From Oceanisphaera sp. IT1-181 (GTDB lineage Bacteria > Pseudomonadota > Gammaproteobacteria > Enterobacterales > Aeromonadaceae), in the NCBI RefSeq assembly GCF_033807535.1, contig NZ_CP136856.1, positions 392,001-456,000 of the forward strand: a stretch of 64,000 bases of DNA, read 5' to 3'. Below are positions 26,677 to 36,542 of the stretch, in pieces. A program made the translations under genes and the position numbers. The notes under the pieces were generated by a model, which worked only from the letters and a program-made list of their open reading frames with translations, was not told the DNA's origin and searched no databases. Within the stretch, counting starts at the first letter, position 1; each line of letters starts with the position of its first letter.

Positions 26677-27309
26677 TTACTTTAGGTTGGAATCACGCAT
26701 TTTCTTGCGATACCACTTACGGTGATGCTTCCACGCCCAGCCCGGGGTTACCGTGCCGCGGGTCATGGCGCGTACCGAGCCTTTCACCCAAATGCCCGCG
26801 TAAGCGTGCACTATGATGGCGCAAATAAGTACGAAGGCAAACAGTGCATGCAGCAAAGATGCCCAGCGAATCAGTTCCACCGGAAAGGTGAAATAGGTCC
26901 GCCACATCAGCACGCCCGAGACCAACAAGCCCAACATCAGCACGATTAATACCCAAAATAGTACCTTTTGGCCACCGTTATAACGGCCGGCTTCCGGCAC
27001 GCCTTCTTCTTGATGAGAGATAACCTTAGGCACGGCTTTCAACCAAGCTCGGTCGTCCGCCGTCATGCGGTTATCTCGCCACAGCTGCAGCGCAAAGCTG
27101 AAGAAGCTGACAAACATCACCACCCCAATAAAGGGGTGCAGGATCCGCGTCCAAGTACCACCCCCTAATAGGTTGCTCAGCCAAAATAGGCTTGGGTGAA
27201 ATAATGCCACGCCAGAAATGGCCAACAGTACGAAGCTCAGGGCAATCAGCCAGTGATTAAGTCGCTGATTAGCCGTGTAGCGCACAATTTCTTGGTCATC
27301 GTTAACCAT
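26677..27309 (-). CDS. fdnI: Formate dehydrogenase cytochrome b556 (gamma) subunit
   Basis: 210 residues from ATG 27309, which has GAGGAGGACAAAC upstream and overlaps the end of fdnH by 8 bp. It has four membrane segments, with histidines in NHWLIALSFVL, HPFIGVVMFVS and HALFAFVLICAIIVHAYAGIW suited to ligate two b hemes and bind menaquinone. It anchors the enzyme in the inner membrane and passes electrons from formate to the quinone pool. It could equally be named fdoI; the two E. coli isoenzymes cannot be separated by sequence here. Confidence 0.95.
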   Translation of the reverse strand: MVNDDQEIVRYTANQRLNHWLIALSFVLLAISGVALFHPSLFWLSNLLGGGTWTRILHPFIGVVMFVSFFSFALQLWRDNRMTADDRAWLKAVPKVISHQEEGVPEAGRYNGGQKVLFWVLIVLMLGLLVSGVLMWRTYFTFPVELIRWASLLHALFAFVLICAIIVHAYAGIWVKGSVRAMTRGTVTPGWAWKHHRKWYRKKMRDSNLK

Positions 27310-28252
27310 GTTTGTCCTCCTCGGCCGCTTGTTCTGCAGCCTGCAGCGCCACCAGCTCTGCCGCATGCTTGGCAGCCAGCTCGTCAGCCTTCGTCACCTC
27401 TGAAGGGCGATTGCGGATATAGTGCGCCGCGCCCACCAGCGCGGTTAGCACCATGGCCGCCACCCCAATTGGTTTGGCCGGACCTTTCCACAGCGAAACA
27501 ATCGCGCTGATCTTGGGTGCTTTTGGCAAATCACTGTAAAGCTGTGGTTTGTCCGCGTGGTGCAATACATACATCACATGAGTACCGCCTACGCCTTCGG
27601 GATCGTACAAGCCCGCATTGTCATAACCGCGAGACTTGAGATCGCTAATACGCTCGTCGGCGTGATGCTTCATATCATCCTTGGAGCCAAACGAAATGGC
27701 GCCCGTGGGGCAAATTTTCACGCAGGCCGGTTCTTGGCCCACCACTACTCGGTCCACGCACAAGTTGCACTTGTAGGCTTTTTTGTCCGTTTTAGAAATG
27801 CGTGGCACATCAAACGGACAACCGGTTACGCAGTAACCACAGCCGATACAGCTGTCTTGGTTGAAGTCCACTATGCCGTTGGCATGCTGCACTATGGCAC
27901 CGGGAGAAGGGCAGGCTGTTAAGCAGCCTGGATCTTCGCAGTGCATGCAGCCATCTTTGCGGATCAGCCATTCCAAATCGCCGTCGTCTTTTTCATATTC
28001 AGAAAAGCGCATTACGGTCCAGCTGTTCTCGGTCAAATCGGCGGGGTTGTCGTACACGCCCACGTTATGCCCGACCTCATCTCGCAGGTCGTTCCACTCC
28101 ATGCATGCCACCTGACAGGCCTTGCAACCTATGCATTGCGACACATCAATAAGCTTGGCAACGCCCCCGCCTTGCACGGGGGAGTTACGAACGCTAGGTG
28201 AAGGTGTGGTGGTCGCCGAGCGACGCTTAATATCCATTCCTTGTGAAGCCAT
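27302..28252 (-). CDS. fdnH: Formate dehydrogenase iron-sulfur (beta) subunit
   Basis: 316 residues. Four [4Fe-4S] cluster motifs are visible in order: CIGCKACQVAC (about residue 40), CMHCEDPGCLTACP (about 100), CIGCGYCVTGCP (about 133) and CNLCVDRVVVGQEPACVKICP (about 160). A single C-terminal membrane helix (PIGVAAMVLTALVGAAHYI, about 262-280) anchors it, as in E. coli FdnH. It relays electrons from the periplasmic catalytic subunit to FdnI. The tail beyond the helix is long and Ala/Glu-rich (ADELAAKHAAELVALQ). Confidence 0.96.
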   Translation of the reverse strand: MASQGMDIKRRSATTTPSPSVRNSPVQGGGVAKLIDVSQCIGCKACQVACMEWNDLRDEVGHNVGVYDNPADLTENSWTVMRFSEYEKDDGDLEWLIRKDGCMHCEDPGCLTACPSPGAIVQHANGIVDFNQDSCIGCGYCVTGCPFDVPRISKTDKKAYKCNLCVDRVVVGQEPACVKICPTGAISFGSKDDMKHHADERISDLKSRGYDNAGLYDPEGVGGTHVMYVLHHADKPQLYSDLPKAPKISAIVSLWKGPAKPIGVAAMVLTALVGAAHYIRNRPSEVTKADELAAKHAAELVALQAAEQAAEEDKHG

Positions 28253-28261
28253 GACTTCCTC

Positions 28262-31200
28262 CTACACCTTTTCTACGTTGACGAGAAAGGACTTAAACTC
28301 AGGTGTTTGTGAGTTAGCGTCCCCGACCGAAGGCGTGAGCGTATTGGCCAAGAATCCAGGTTTGGTCACGCCGACAAAGCCCCAGTGAATGGGGATGCCG
28401 ATGTGATGTACCCGCTTGCCGTCTATGTCCATGCCTCTGATCCGCTTGGTGACCACCGCCTTGGCTTTAATGTAGCCACGGTTGGATGACACCTTCACTA
28501 CTTCCCCTTGGTTGATGCCCAGCTCGCCTGCCAGCTCGGCGCCAATTTCCACAAACTGCTCTGGCTGAATAATGCTATTGAGCAGCACGTTCTTACTCCA
28601 GTAGTGGAAATGCTCGGTTAAGCGATAAGTCGTACCCACATAAGGGAACTGCTCCACTTTACCCATTTCAGCTCTGTCAGCCTCAAACAGGCGCGCGGCT
28701 GGGTTATTGGTCGCTCGTGCGTTGTCTTTAAATAAAGGGTTATAACCGAGCGGCGTTTCAAAAGGCTCGTAATGGGTTGGGAAAGGACCTTCGGCCATGT
28801 TGCCCTTGGCAAAAAAGCGTGCCACGCCTTCGGGGTTCATGATGAAGGGGCCCATACCTTCAGTGGGTGGCTCATTGGCTTTGAAGTCTGGCACATCTGC
28901 GCCTGTCCATTTGCTGCCATTCCAGTGCACCAGCGATCGGCTTGGATCGAAGGGTTTGCCTTCGATATCGCAGGAAGCACGGTTATATAGCACGCGGCGG
29001 TTAGCCGGCCATGCCCAAGCCCAGTTTAGTGTCTGACCAATACCGGTGGGGTCGCTGCTGTCGCGGCGCGCCATCATATTGCCTTCTTCGGTCCAAGAGC
29101 CCGAGTAAATCCAGCAGCCACCTAAGGTGGATCCGTCATCACGCATTTCGCCAAAGCCTGATAATTGCTCACCAGCTTTGCGAATGACCTTACCTTCACC
29201 GTCCATAAGATCAGTTAAGGCGCGGCCATTCAGCTCTTTAGCCAACTCTTCGGCCGTGGGCTCGTAGGGATTAGCATAGGGCCAAGACAGCTGAGTAATA
29301 GGCTCGGCAAAGGTGCCGCCCTCGGTTTCGTAGAGCTTGCGAATATGCTGATACAGGGTGGCCATGATCTCGATATCGGTCTTGGCTTCTCCAGGTGGCT
29401 CGGCGGCTTTCCAGTGCCATTGCAGCCAACGGCCCGAGTTAACTAAGGTGCCGGCTTCTTCGGCAAAACAAGAGGTCGGTAAGCGATATACTTCAGTTTG
29501 AATATCCTTCGAGTTCACATCATTGGACTCGCCCATGTTGCGCCAAAACTCGGAAGTTTCGGTCACCAGAGGATCCATGATCACCATGAACTTCAGCTGA
29601 GATAATGATTTGATCATCTTGGCTTTATTTGGCGCTGCGGCTAGCGGGTTAAAGCCTTGACAGATATAACCGTTCATCTTGCCTTGGCTCATCAGCTCAT
29701 AAACTTGCAGCATGTCGTAGGGTTTATCCAGCTTAGGCAGCAGGTCGAAGGCATAGTTGTTTTCTGCTTGCGCATGATCGCCCCACCAAGCCTTGGCCAG
29801 GCTGACATGGAACTTCTTATAGTTCTGCCAATAGCTCAGCTGGTTTTGGCGCAGCGGTTTTTGGGTGCGCTTGGCAATGTAATTATCAAAATCTTGCTCT
29901 GCTTCATTAGGCAGCGTCATGTAGCCTGGCAGCAGATTGGTCATTAGCCCTAAATCCGTTAAGCCCTGGATATTAGAGTGACCGCGCAGCGCGTTCATGC
30001 CGCCACCGGCAATGCCAATGTTACCCAGCAGCAGCTGCATCATGGCGCCAGTGCGAATGATCTGCGAGCCAATGGAGTGCTGAGTCCAACCCAATGCATA
30101 GAGGATGGTTCCGGCACGATCGGGGGTATGAGTGGAGGCCAGTAGTTCACAGATTTGATTAAATTTAGGGACAGGCGTGCCACAAATTCGTGCCACCATC
30201 TCGGGGGTATAACGCTGATAATGTTGCTTTAATAGCTGATACACAGAGCGGGGGTGCTGCAAGCTAGGATCGGCAATGACCTCGCCTTGCTCATCCAGTT
30301 GGTAATCCCAGGTGGATTTATCGTAATGACTGGTGTCTTCGTTATAGCCGGAGAAAATTCCATCTTCGAAGTCGAAATCTTCATGTATCAAGAACGACAG
30401 ATCTGTGTAGTTTTTCACGTATTCGTGCTGGATCTGGTTGGTATCAAGCAGATACTTGATAACCCCGCCTAAAAAGACGATGTCGGTACCGGTGCGGATC
30501 GGCGCATACACGTCGGCCACCGAGGCTGAGCGGTTAAAGCGCGGATCGACCACGATCAGCGTGGCATTATTATGTGCCTTCGCTTCTGTTACCCATTTAA
30601 AACCACAAGGGTGGGCCTCTGCAGCGTTGCCGCCCATAATAAGAATAACGTCGGCATTTTTAATATCGACCCAATGATTCGTCATAGCGCCACGGCCAAA
30701 TGTTGGGGCAAGACCTGCCACCGTAGGACCGTGTCAAACGCGTGCTTGGTTATCGAATGCCAATATCCCTAAGGGACGTATTACTTTATGGGTGATGTAC
30801 CCCACTTCGTTACTACTGGCGGATGCGGCCAGCATGCCAGTGGTGAGCCAGCGGTTAACGGTTTTGCCATCGTCAGTCTGTTGAACGAAGTTCGCATCGC
30901 GATCTTCCTTCATTAATTTTGCGATGCCGCTATAGGCTTGTTCCCAAGAAATACGCTGCCACGTATCTGAACCGGGAGCGCGATATTCAGGAAAGGTCAG
31001 ACGGTTAGGGCTGTGAATAAAGTCCACGAGTCCCGCACCTTTCGGGCACAAGGTGCCGCGGTTAACCGGATGGTCATGATCGCCTTCGATGTGCATCACA
31101 CTTGGCTTGGCGTTCTTGGCGCCATCACCCATGCTGTACACCAAAATGCCACAGGCAACGGAGCAATAGGGGCAAGTGCTGCGAGTTTCGGTGGCGCGCA

Positions 31201-31324
31201 ATAGCTTATATTGTCGCGCCGCCGCAAGAGCGGGGGTGGGTGTCATACCTAACACCGCCATGCTCGACGTTGCTAGGGTGGCACCTGTTATCTTAAAAAA
31301 ATCGCGTCGGCTGATATTGCTCAT
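28262..31324 (-). CDS. fdnG: Selenocysteine-containing formate dehydrogenase catalytic (alpha) subunit
   Basis: 1020 residues when the in-frame TGA at 30734-30736 is read as selenocysteine (Sec197), matching E. coli FdnG Sec196 in the context DNQARV-U-HGPTVAGLAPTFGRG. Without read-through the gene appears as two ORFs. The N-terminus has a twin-arginine signal (SRRDFFK ... ALAAA), so the folded protein is exported to the periplasm. The [4Fe-4S] motif CPYCSVACG ... CPKGAG and the bis-MGD binding regions typical of molybdopterin oxidoreductases follow. It oxidises formate to CO2. AAGGAGAGCGTC precedes the ATG. It is first in fdnG-fdnH-fdnI; selA, selB and selC lie downstream. Confidence 0.97.
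30691..30736 (-). promoter_or_regulatory. SECIS element of fdnG
   Basis: Starting at the UGA codon, a lower stem CACGGTC/GGCCGTG and an upper stem GGCA/TGCC closed by the loop GGTCT form a hairpin. The apical GCAGGTCT matches the SelB-binding loop of E. coli fdnG/fdhF. Confidence 0.88.
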
Positions 31325-31566
31325 GACGCTCTCCTTATGACACAGCGTTTCAGTGGTAAGGGTCTATTGACCCTCATTATTATGCGATACGGTTTCGATA
31401 GTGCTGTTAACCCATATTGCGTTTTAATCTATAGATGTGAGTAATATGAATCCCATCAAGCTAACTGTCAGCCTAGTTCAGCACATTCCACTTAGCTATC
31501 AGACCATAGTAATAGTGTGAAAAAGATAGGACGCTAATCGTTCTCACTTTTATACCGGCACCAGTA

Positions 31567-34500
31567 CTAGTCCCCTTGGCCGAGCGAGAGCAAGCTGGCA
31601 TTGCCGCCGATGGCGGTGGTGTTATTGGTAATGGTTTTCTCGGTAATAAAACGGGCCAGATAATGAGGGCCGCCGGCTTTAGGGCCGGTGCCAGACAAGC
31701 CTTGCCCACCAAAAGGTTGCACGCCGACCATGGCACCAATTTGGTCACGATTAATGTAGATATTGCCCACGTTGGCGCGCCGCGCAATATGCTCGGAAAA
31801 CGACTCATTGCGGCTGTGAATACCGAGCGTTAGGCCATAACCGCTGGCATTAATGTCGTCTATCACTTGTTCTAGCTCAGCGGCCTTAAAGCGCACCACG
31901 TGCAAGATGGGGCCAAAGTGCTCTTCACTGAGTTCCTTGATGCTATTAATAGCCAGCGCCGTGGGCTGAATATAGTAGCCATGATCACAGTCTGGGCTTA
32001 GCGGCGTTTGAGCGATGACTATTTTGCCGGCCGCCTGCATCTGATTCAGGTGCTCGGTGAGCTTAGCTTGCGCTTGGGCGTCGATTACCGGACCCACATC
32101 CGTAGACCACAAAGCCGGGTCGCCGACGCTCAGCTCAGCCATGGCACCGCTTAATAGTGCTAATACGCGCTCGGCGATGTCGGTTTGTAAATACAATACC
32201 CGCAGTGCCGAGCAGCGCTGGCCGGCACTTTGAAAGGCGGCGCGTACCACATCGCGCACCACTTGCTCAGGCAGGGCGGTGGAGTCCACAATCATGGCAT
32301 TTTGACCGCCGGTTTCGGCAATTAAAGGAATAATGGCGGCATTTTGTGCGGCTATGGAGCGCTCGGCTAAGGTGCGCTGGGCCAGGGTAAGATTGATATG
32401 GTGAGCGGTGGTGGTGGAGCCGGTAAAGCAAACGCCGGCGATCCTCGGGTCTGAGGTCAACGCTTGGCCTATGGTGGCACCACTGCCCGGTAACAGCTGT
32501 AACACGGCCGATGGAATACCCGCCTGATGGGCAAGCTGAGTCGCCAAGTGAGCAATTAAACAGCTTTGCTCGGCAGGTTTAGCGATCACCGTATTGCCGG
32601 TTACTAAGGCGGCGCTTATTTGGCCTAAAAAAATGGCCAGCGGAAAATTCCACGGGCTAATACAGACAAACACGCCACGGCCTTGAGCTTGTAAAGTATT
32701 GCGCTCACCCGTATAACCGGGCAGTAAGGTGGTGGTCATTAAGCGGCGCGCCTGATTGGCGTAATAGCGGCAAAAGTCTACGGCTTCTCGTACTTCGTCT
32801 ATGCCATCTTGTAATAATTTTCCTGCCTCTCGGGTACACAGTGAAATAAGTTCAACCCTATGCTCTTCTAATAAATCTGCCAAGCGCTCAATCATTTTCG
32901 CACGCTGTTCCACGGGTGTATCGCGCCAATCCGTAAAGGCCGCCAACGCGCAGGTGATGGCAAGCTCTGCCTGCGCTTCGCTTGCCATCTGCACCTGACC
33001 CAACACTTGCTGTGTATCCTGCGGGCTGAGCACGGCTTGTAATGTGGGGGCTGGCGCTACTGCAGGTGCTGATTTAGGTGTAAGTGCTTTGTAGTCCGCT
33101 AACGGGCAGGCTGCCAGTAACGGCGCTGCTTGCCATTCTTTGCTTGCTAACTGTTCCAATGCTTGAAACAAGGGCTGGCGCTGGCCGGCAATATTGAGGT
33201 TGATACCTTGGGAATTCACGCGGTCAGCAAAAATGGCCAAGGGCAGCGGGATTTTCTCATTGGCTAAGCTTTCGCACTCTTTCAAGCGGGTGAGCGGATG
33301 TTGGATAAGGGAGTCGATGGGTGTTTTAGGATCCAACAATTTATGCACAAACGAAGAGTTGGCGCCGTTTTCTAATAATCGGCGTACCAAATAGGGCAAG
33401 AGATCTTTATGGGCGCCGACGGGGGCGTAAATACGACAATTTAGCTCAGGATGCTCAGTGAGTACGACGTCATACAGCTCTTCGCCCATGCCATGCAGGC
33501 GTTGAAACTCGAAAGCAGGTAAGACGGTGTCAGCACTAGCATCATGCATGGCTTGAATCGCCACCACCGTATGGGCGTTATGAGTAGCAAATTGTGGGTA
33601 AAGCGCGCCTTGGCAGGCGGCACTCAGCAAGTAGCGGACGCACACTAAATAAGAAACATCGGTGGCGGCTTTGCGGGTAAATACCGGATAACCCGTGAGC
33701 CCCCCTTGCTGGCTAAACTTGATCTCACTGTCCCAATAGGCACCTTTTACTAAGCGCAGCGGTATCATATCCCCTTGCTCGCGGGCTAAGGCAGACAGCC
33801 ACATGAGTACGGGTAAGGCGCGCTTTGAATAGGCTTGTACCACTAAACCTAAGCCGCCCCAGCCTTGGTTGGCGGGGTGGCGATAAAGTTGCTCAAATAA
33901 GTCCAGTGACAGCTCAAGCCGGTCCATTTCTTCCGCGTCTATGGTCACGAATACGTCTAAAGCACGAGCCTGCTCCAGCAACTTCAGCACTGTGGCAAAT
34001 AGCTCGCTGAGCACCCGCTGCCGATTGGCTTCTTCGTAACGCGGGTGTAAGGCCGACAATTTGATGGAAATAGACGGGCGCGGCACGGCATCATTATTGA
34101 GCTTGGTCTCACCTAAAGCAGCAATGGCGTTGGCGTAGGCCTGGTAATAATGCTGGGCATCCAAGGCGGTCATGGCCGCTTCACCCAGCATGTCGTAAGA
34201 ATGTGAGTAGCCTTGGTCGCGCGCCTTGCGGCTGGCCTTAAGTGCCTCTTTAATGTCTCGGCCGAGTACAAACTGCTTACCCATGATCTTCATGGCCGTC
34301 ATCATGGCTGAACGCACTAAGGGCTCGCCTAAGCGATTCAGTAGGCGGTCTAATAAACGAGCAGGATGGCCATCGAGTTTACTGTCGGTGCGGATAACTT
34401 TGCCGGTTAGCATTAGGCCCCAAGTGGAGGCGTTGACTAAAGCGGAGTCGCTTTGTCGAAAATACGGTGCCCAGTTGGCGCCTGAGAGTTTGTCTTTGAT

Positions 34501-34854
34501 TAAGGCGTCTATGGTGTGTTTATCGGGAATGCGTAGCAAGGCTTCCGCCAAGCACATCAAAATAATCCCCTCTTGGGTATCCAGGCTATATTGCTGTAAG
34601 AATGCCTCAATACCGCCGCTCACTTCACCACTGGCTTGGCGTACTTGGCTGACGAGTTTGTGTGCTTTTTCGGCCAGCTCCGCATTATCTCCTGCACTAT
34701 TACCTGAACTATCACCCGCATAGCCTGAAAGCTGCTCGATGAGCTCGGCCACATAGGCGTTTTCGTCCACCATATACTGCTCGGTAATGACTTGGCGCAG
34801 GTTTAATAGATCACGGGGGACATCATCAGTAAAAGCGGTGGCGACGGTAAACAT
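31567..34854 (-). CDS. putA: Bifunctional proline dehydrogenase / glutamate-semialdehyde dehydrogenase PutA (short type)
   Basis: 1095 residues from ATG 34854 (AGGAG eight bases upstream). A FAD proline dehydrogenase barrel covers about residues 90-530 (RPSISIKLSALHPRYE, FVTIDAEEMDRLELSLDLF, RLVKGAYWDSEIK). The aldehyde dehydrogenase part spans about 610-1090, with Glu in IPLIAETGGQNAMIVDS and catalytic Cys in AGQRCSALRVLYL. E. coli PutA is 1320 residues with an N-terminal ribbon-helix-helix repressor domain; that domain is absent, so this is a short PutA unable to repress its own gene. It oxidises proline to glutamate and peripherally reduces membrane quinone. No putP is adjacent. Confidence 0.96.
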   Translation of the reverse strand: MFTVATAFTDDVPRDLLNLRQVITEQYMVDENAYVAELIEQLSGYAGDSSGNSAGDNAELAEKAHKLVSQVRQASGEVSGGIEAFLQQYSLDTQEGIILMCLAEALLRIPDKHTIDALIKDKLSGANWAPYFRQSDSALVNASTWGLMLTGKVIRTDSKLDGHPARLLDRLLNRLGEPLVRSAMMTAMKIMGKQFVLGRDIKEALKASRKARDQGYSHSYDMLGEAAMTALDAQHYYQAYANAIAALGETKLNNDAVPRPSISIKLSALHPRYEEANRQRVLSELFATVLKLLEQARALDVFVTIDAEEMDRLELSLDLFEQLYRHPANQGWGGLGLVVQAYSKRALPVLMWLSALAREQGDMIPLRLVKGAYWDSEIKFSQQGGLTGYPVFTRKAATDVSYLVCVRYLLSAACQGALYPQFATHNAHTVVAIQAMHDASADTVLPAFEFQRLHGMGEELYDVVLTEHPELNCRIYAPVGAHKDLLPYLVRRLLENGANSSFVHKLLDPKTPIDSLIQHPLTRLKECESLANEKIPLPLAIFADRVNSQGINLNIAGQRQPLFQALEQLASKEWQAAPLLAACPLADYKALTPKSAPAVAPAPTLQAVLSPQDTQQVLGQVQMASEAQAELAITCALAAFTDWRDTPVEQRAKMIERLADLLEEHRVELISLCTREAGKLLQDGIDEVREAVDFCRYYANQARRLMTTTLLPGYTGERNTLQAQGRGVFVCISPWNFPLAIFLGQISAALVTGNTVIAKPAEQSCLIAHLATQLAHQAGIPSAVLQLLPGSGATIGQALTSDPRIAGVCFTGSTTTAHHINLTLAQRTLAERSIAAQNAAIIPLIAETGGQNAMIVDSTALPEQVVRDVVRAAFQSAGQRCSALRVLYLQTDIAERVLALLSGAMAELSVGDPALWSTDVGPVIDAQAQAKLTEHLNQMQAAGKIVIAQTPLSPDCDHGYYIQPTALAINSIKELSEEHFGPILHVVRFKAAELEQVIDDINASGYGLTLGIHSRNESFSEHIARRANVGNIYINRDQIGAMVGVQPFGGQGLSGTGPKAGGPHYLARFITEKTITNNTTAIGGNASLLSLGQGD

Positions 34855-35192
34855 AACGGCACTCCTCACATTAGAACTTGCTGACCCCTGGAGATGGCTT
34901 ATAAAACTCTGCAGGTGCGGTTAGCTGCGATACGGTTGTAACGCCAATAACGCGGCACCGCGTCAGGTCAACAGAACCTAATAACCTATACGATTTAAAA
35001 GCCAATAACAGTCGCGCCAATGGGGTTTGCCAAGATTTGCGATCTCGATGGCGTTATTCGCCAATGTTTGGCGTGCGCTGGGCTAAGCCTAGTTGGCAAA
35101 TTAGAAGATTAGAAGGGTTCCTAATGGATATGGCTATGGCTTGTTTGGCCTGCTGCGAGTCCAATAAGCCAGTAAAGCGCGCTTGGGGTGCA
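34855..35192. other. Intergenic region putA - membrane protein gene
   Basis: About 340 bp, divergent genes on either side. Short ORFs here (such as an 86-codon one starting at 35037) show no recognisable protein features. It should contain the putA promoter, which I could not place with confidence. Confidence 0.4.
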
Positions 35193-35221
35193 TTGTTTGC
35201 GTGGCGGACTCCTTCTATAAT
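35193..35221 (+). promoter_or_regulatory. Sigma-70 promoter for the 35.3-36.2 kb membrane protein gene
   Basis: TTGTTT (35193-35198) and a consensus TATAAT (35216-35221) are separated by 17 bp. A transcript would begin near 35228, so the coding start must lie downstream of that, favouring GTG 35258. Confidence 0.65.
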
Positions 35222-35257
35222 GTGCGCTCTTTTATTTGTAGTAAGCGAACACTGCCT

Positions 35258-36208
35258 GTGCATTATCAACGTCTTCCTAAAGGGCACTTTGCCCTGACCG
35301 TGGTTTATTTGATCACTGGCGCTTCCATTGCAGCCTCCATGGTCTTTTCTCTGTTGTTGTTTTTGTCTCTCGAGCAAGGCCTGCTAATGAAGCTGATGTT
35401 TGGCGGCTTAGCGTTGGTATTTGAGATCGGCAAGTTTTATATCTGGTATGAAATGGGCGAGCGTATCAGTCGCCATGATTCTATGGGGGCGGCCAAGGCG
35501 CTGTGCTTTTACGCCGTGTTGGCAGGGCTTTCTATCGCGGGCAGTGTGGGCGGCATTAATGCCGCGACCAATACCCTGCTAGAAGGCGACGCGGCCAAAG
35601 CCGGAGAAGTGCAAAGCTATAACGATAAAATTGCCGGTCTAGAGCGAGAAATAGACATTAATGAGCAGGCAGCACAGGCCTACATTGATATGAAGCGCAT
35701 CGCCAATGGCATGACAGATATGCTGGCGCGTAATGCTGATTTACGTCAACGCCAAGATGAGCTGCGCCGCGAGCGAGACCAAGTAGCGGTGACCAGCCAA
35801 AGCTCATTGATGGGGCTGATGTCGGGCTTAGCGGAAGGTTTGGGCTGGCCGTTATCAAGGGTGCAATTTGGCATAGTGGTGGTGCTGTCCATATTACTGG
35901 ATTTTTTTGCGGCCTTTTTTATTGCCTTATTAGGGGATGAGCTGCGCTTTCGGCGTAATCTCAAGCAGCCACCATCAACAGCTACTCCTAATGTTATAAA
36001 TGACGAGTCGCCTGCGATGCCGGAGCGCCCCGACTATTACCATGAGGTGGTCAACAAGCTGCGCGCCGGCGATCTGCGCTGTGCTAAAGGCGCGGTATCA
36101 CGGATGTTAGAAAAGCCGATGGAAGAAGTAGAAGATATTTTTCACTGGCTGCTACAAGACGACATTGTGTATCGTAAACCCAACCGACACTTTGCGCTTA
36201 AGGGCTAA
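35258..36208 (+). CDS. Membrane protein of unknown function with C-terminal helical domain
   Basis: I do not recognise the family. About 316 residues if started at GTG 35258, the first reasonable start after the promoter; the open frame extends back to 35183. Three hydrophobic segments lie in the first 110 residues (VVYLITGASIAASMVFSLLLFL, LMFGGLALVFEIGKFYIW, ALCFYAVLAGLSIAG). A charged coiled-coil-like stretch follows (about 125-195, rich in Arg/Glu/Gln: LRQRQDELRRERDQ), then a fourth membrane helix (GIVVVLSILLDFFAAFFIALL, about 205-225). The C-terminal cytoplasmic domain (YYHEVVNKLRAGDLRCAKGAVSRML ... HWLLQDDIVYRKPNRHFAL) looks like a winged-helix fold. It stands alone, divergent from putA. 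Confidence 0.7.
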   Translation: MHYQRLPKGHFALTVVYLITGASIAASMVFSLLLFLSLEQGLLMKLMFGGLALVFEIGKFYIWYEMGERISRHDSMGAAKALCFYAVLAGLSIAGSVGGINAATNTLLEGDAAKAGEVQSYNDKIAGLEREIDINEQAAQAYIDMKRIANGMTDMLARNADLRQRQDELRRERDQVAVTSQSSLMGLMSGLAEGLGWPLSRVQFGIVVVLSILLDFFAAFFIALLGDELRFRRNLKQPPSTATPNVINDESPAMPERPDYYHEVVNKLRAGDLRCAKGAVSRMLEKPMEEVEDIFHWLLQDDIVYRKPNRHFALKG

Positions 36209-36478
36209 TACAGCGCCAAGCTGAAGATGGCACCAAGCTCTGATATGCCGAGCCTTAGTTTTGGTCCAATGAATTGGATCTAAAAAAGACCAGAGCCAAA
36301 CCCTAACCTTGGTCATTGCGAGGAGTGCAACGACGCGGCAATCCATGGTTATGTCCCGCGCCGTTGTAGCATGGATTGCCGCGCTACGCTCGCAAAGACG
36401 TGATAAGGGCGCATCACAACAGAGCGCAGAGCTAACGCGAAACCTTGATGTCCAACAGAGTATCTACAAACAGCCATA
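36209..36478. other. Intergenic region with palindromic repeat
   Basis: No gene seen. It includes the interspersed palindromic repeat at 36313-36400 described separately. Confidence 0.5.
36313..36400. repeat. Intergenic palindromic repeat (GCGAGGAG...CAATCCATG type)
   Basis: The left arm CATTGCGAGGAGTGCAACGA CGCGGCAATCCATG (36314-36346) is inversely repeated at 36370-36400 (CATGGATTGCCGCG ... CTCGCAAAGACG) around a 23-bp centre, so the RNA would form a long hairpin. Sequences of this type recur between genes in many bacterial genomes. Confidence 0.7.
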
Positions 36479-36507
36479 AAAAACACCGTCATCAGACGGT
36501 GTTTTTG
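36478..36507 (+). terminator. Terminator, bidirectional shape
   Basis: The stem AAACACCGTC / GACGGTGTTT with an ATCA loop is flanked by A and T runs. It lies between the convergent membrane-protein gene and ygiM. Confidence 0.8.
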
Positions 36508-36542
36508 TTTGCGTTAGCTAAGTGTTGCCTTGGATAATTTCA

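Noticed and set aside
28262..31324. fdnG as a pseudogene with a nonsense mutation
   Set aside because: The stop is UGA exactly at the selenocysteine position, with a SECIS hairpin and sel genes alongside.
31361..31374. GGGTC-tatt-GACCC dyad upstream of fdnG as an operator
   Set aside because: Only a 5-bp stem and no match to FNR, NarL or other sites I know, so left unassigned.
35037..35297. 86-codon ORF upstream of the membrane protein
   Set aside because: It spans the promoter at 35193-35221, has no family features, and is out of frame with the real gene.
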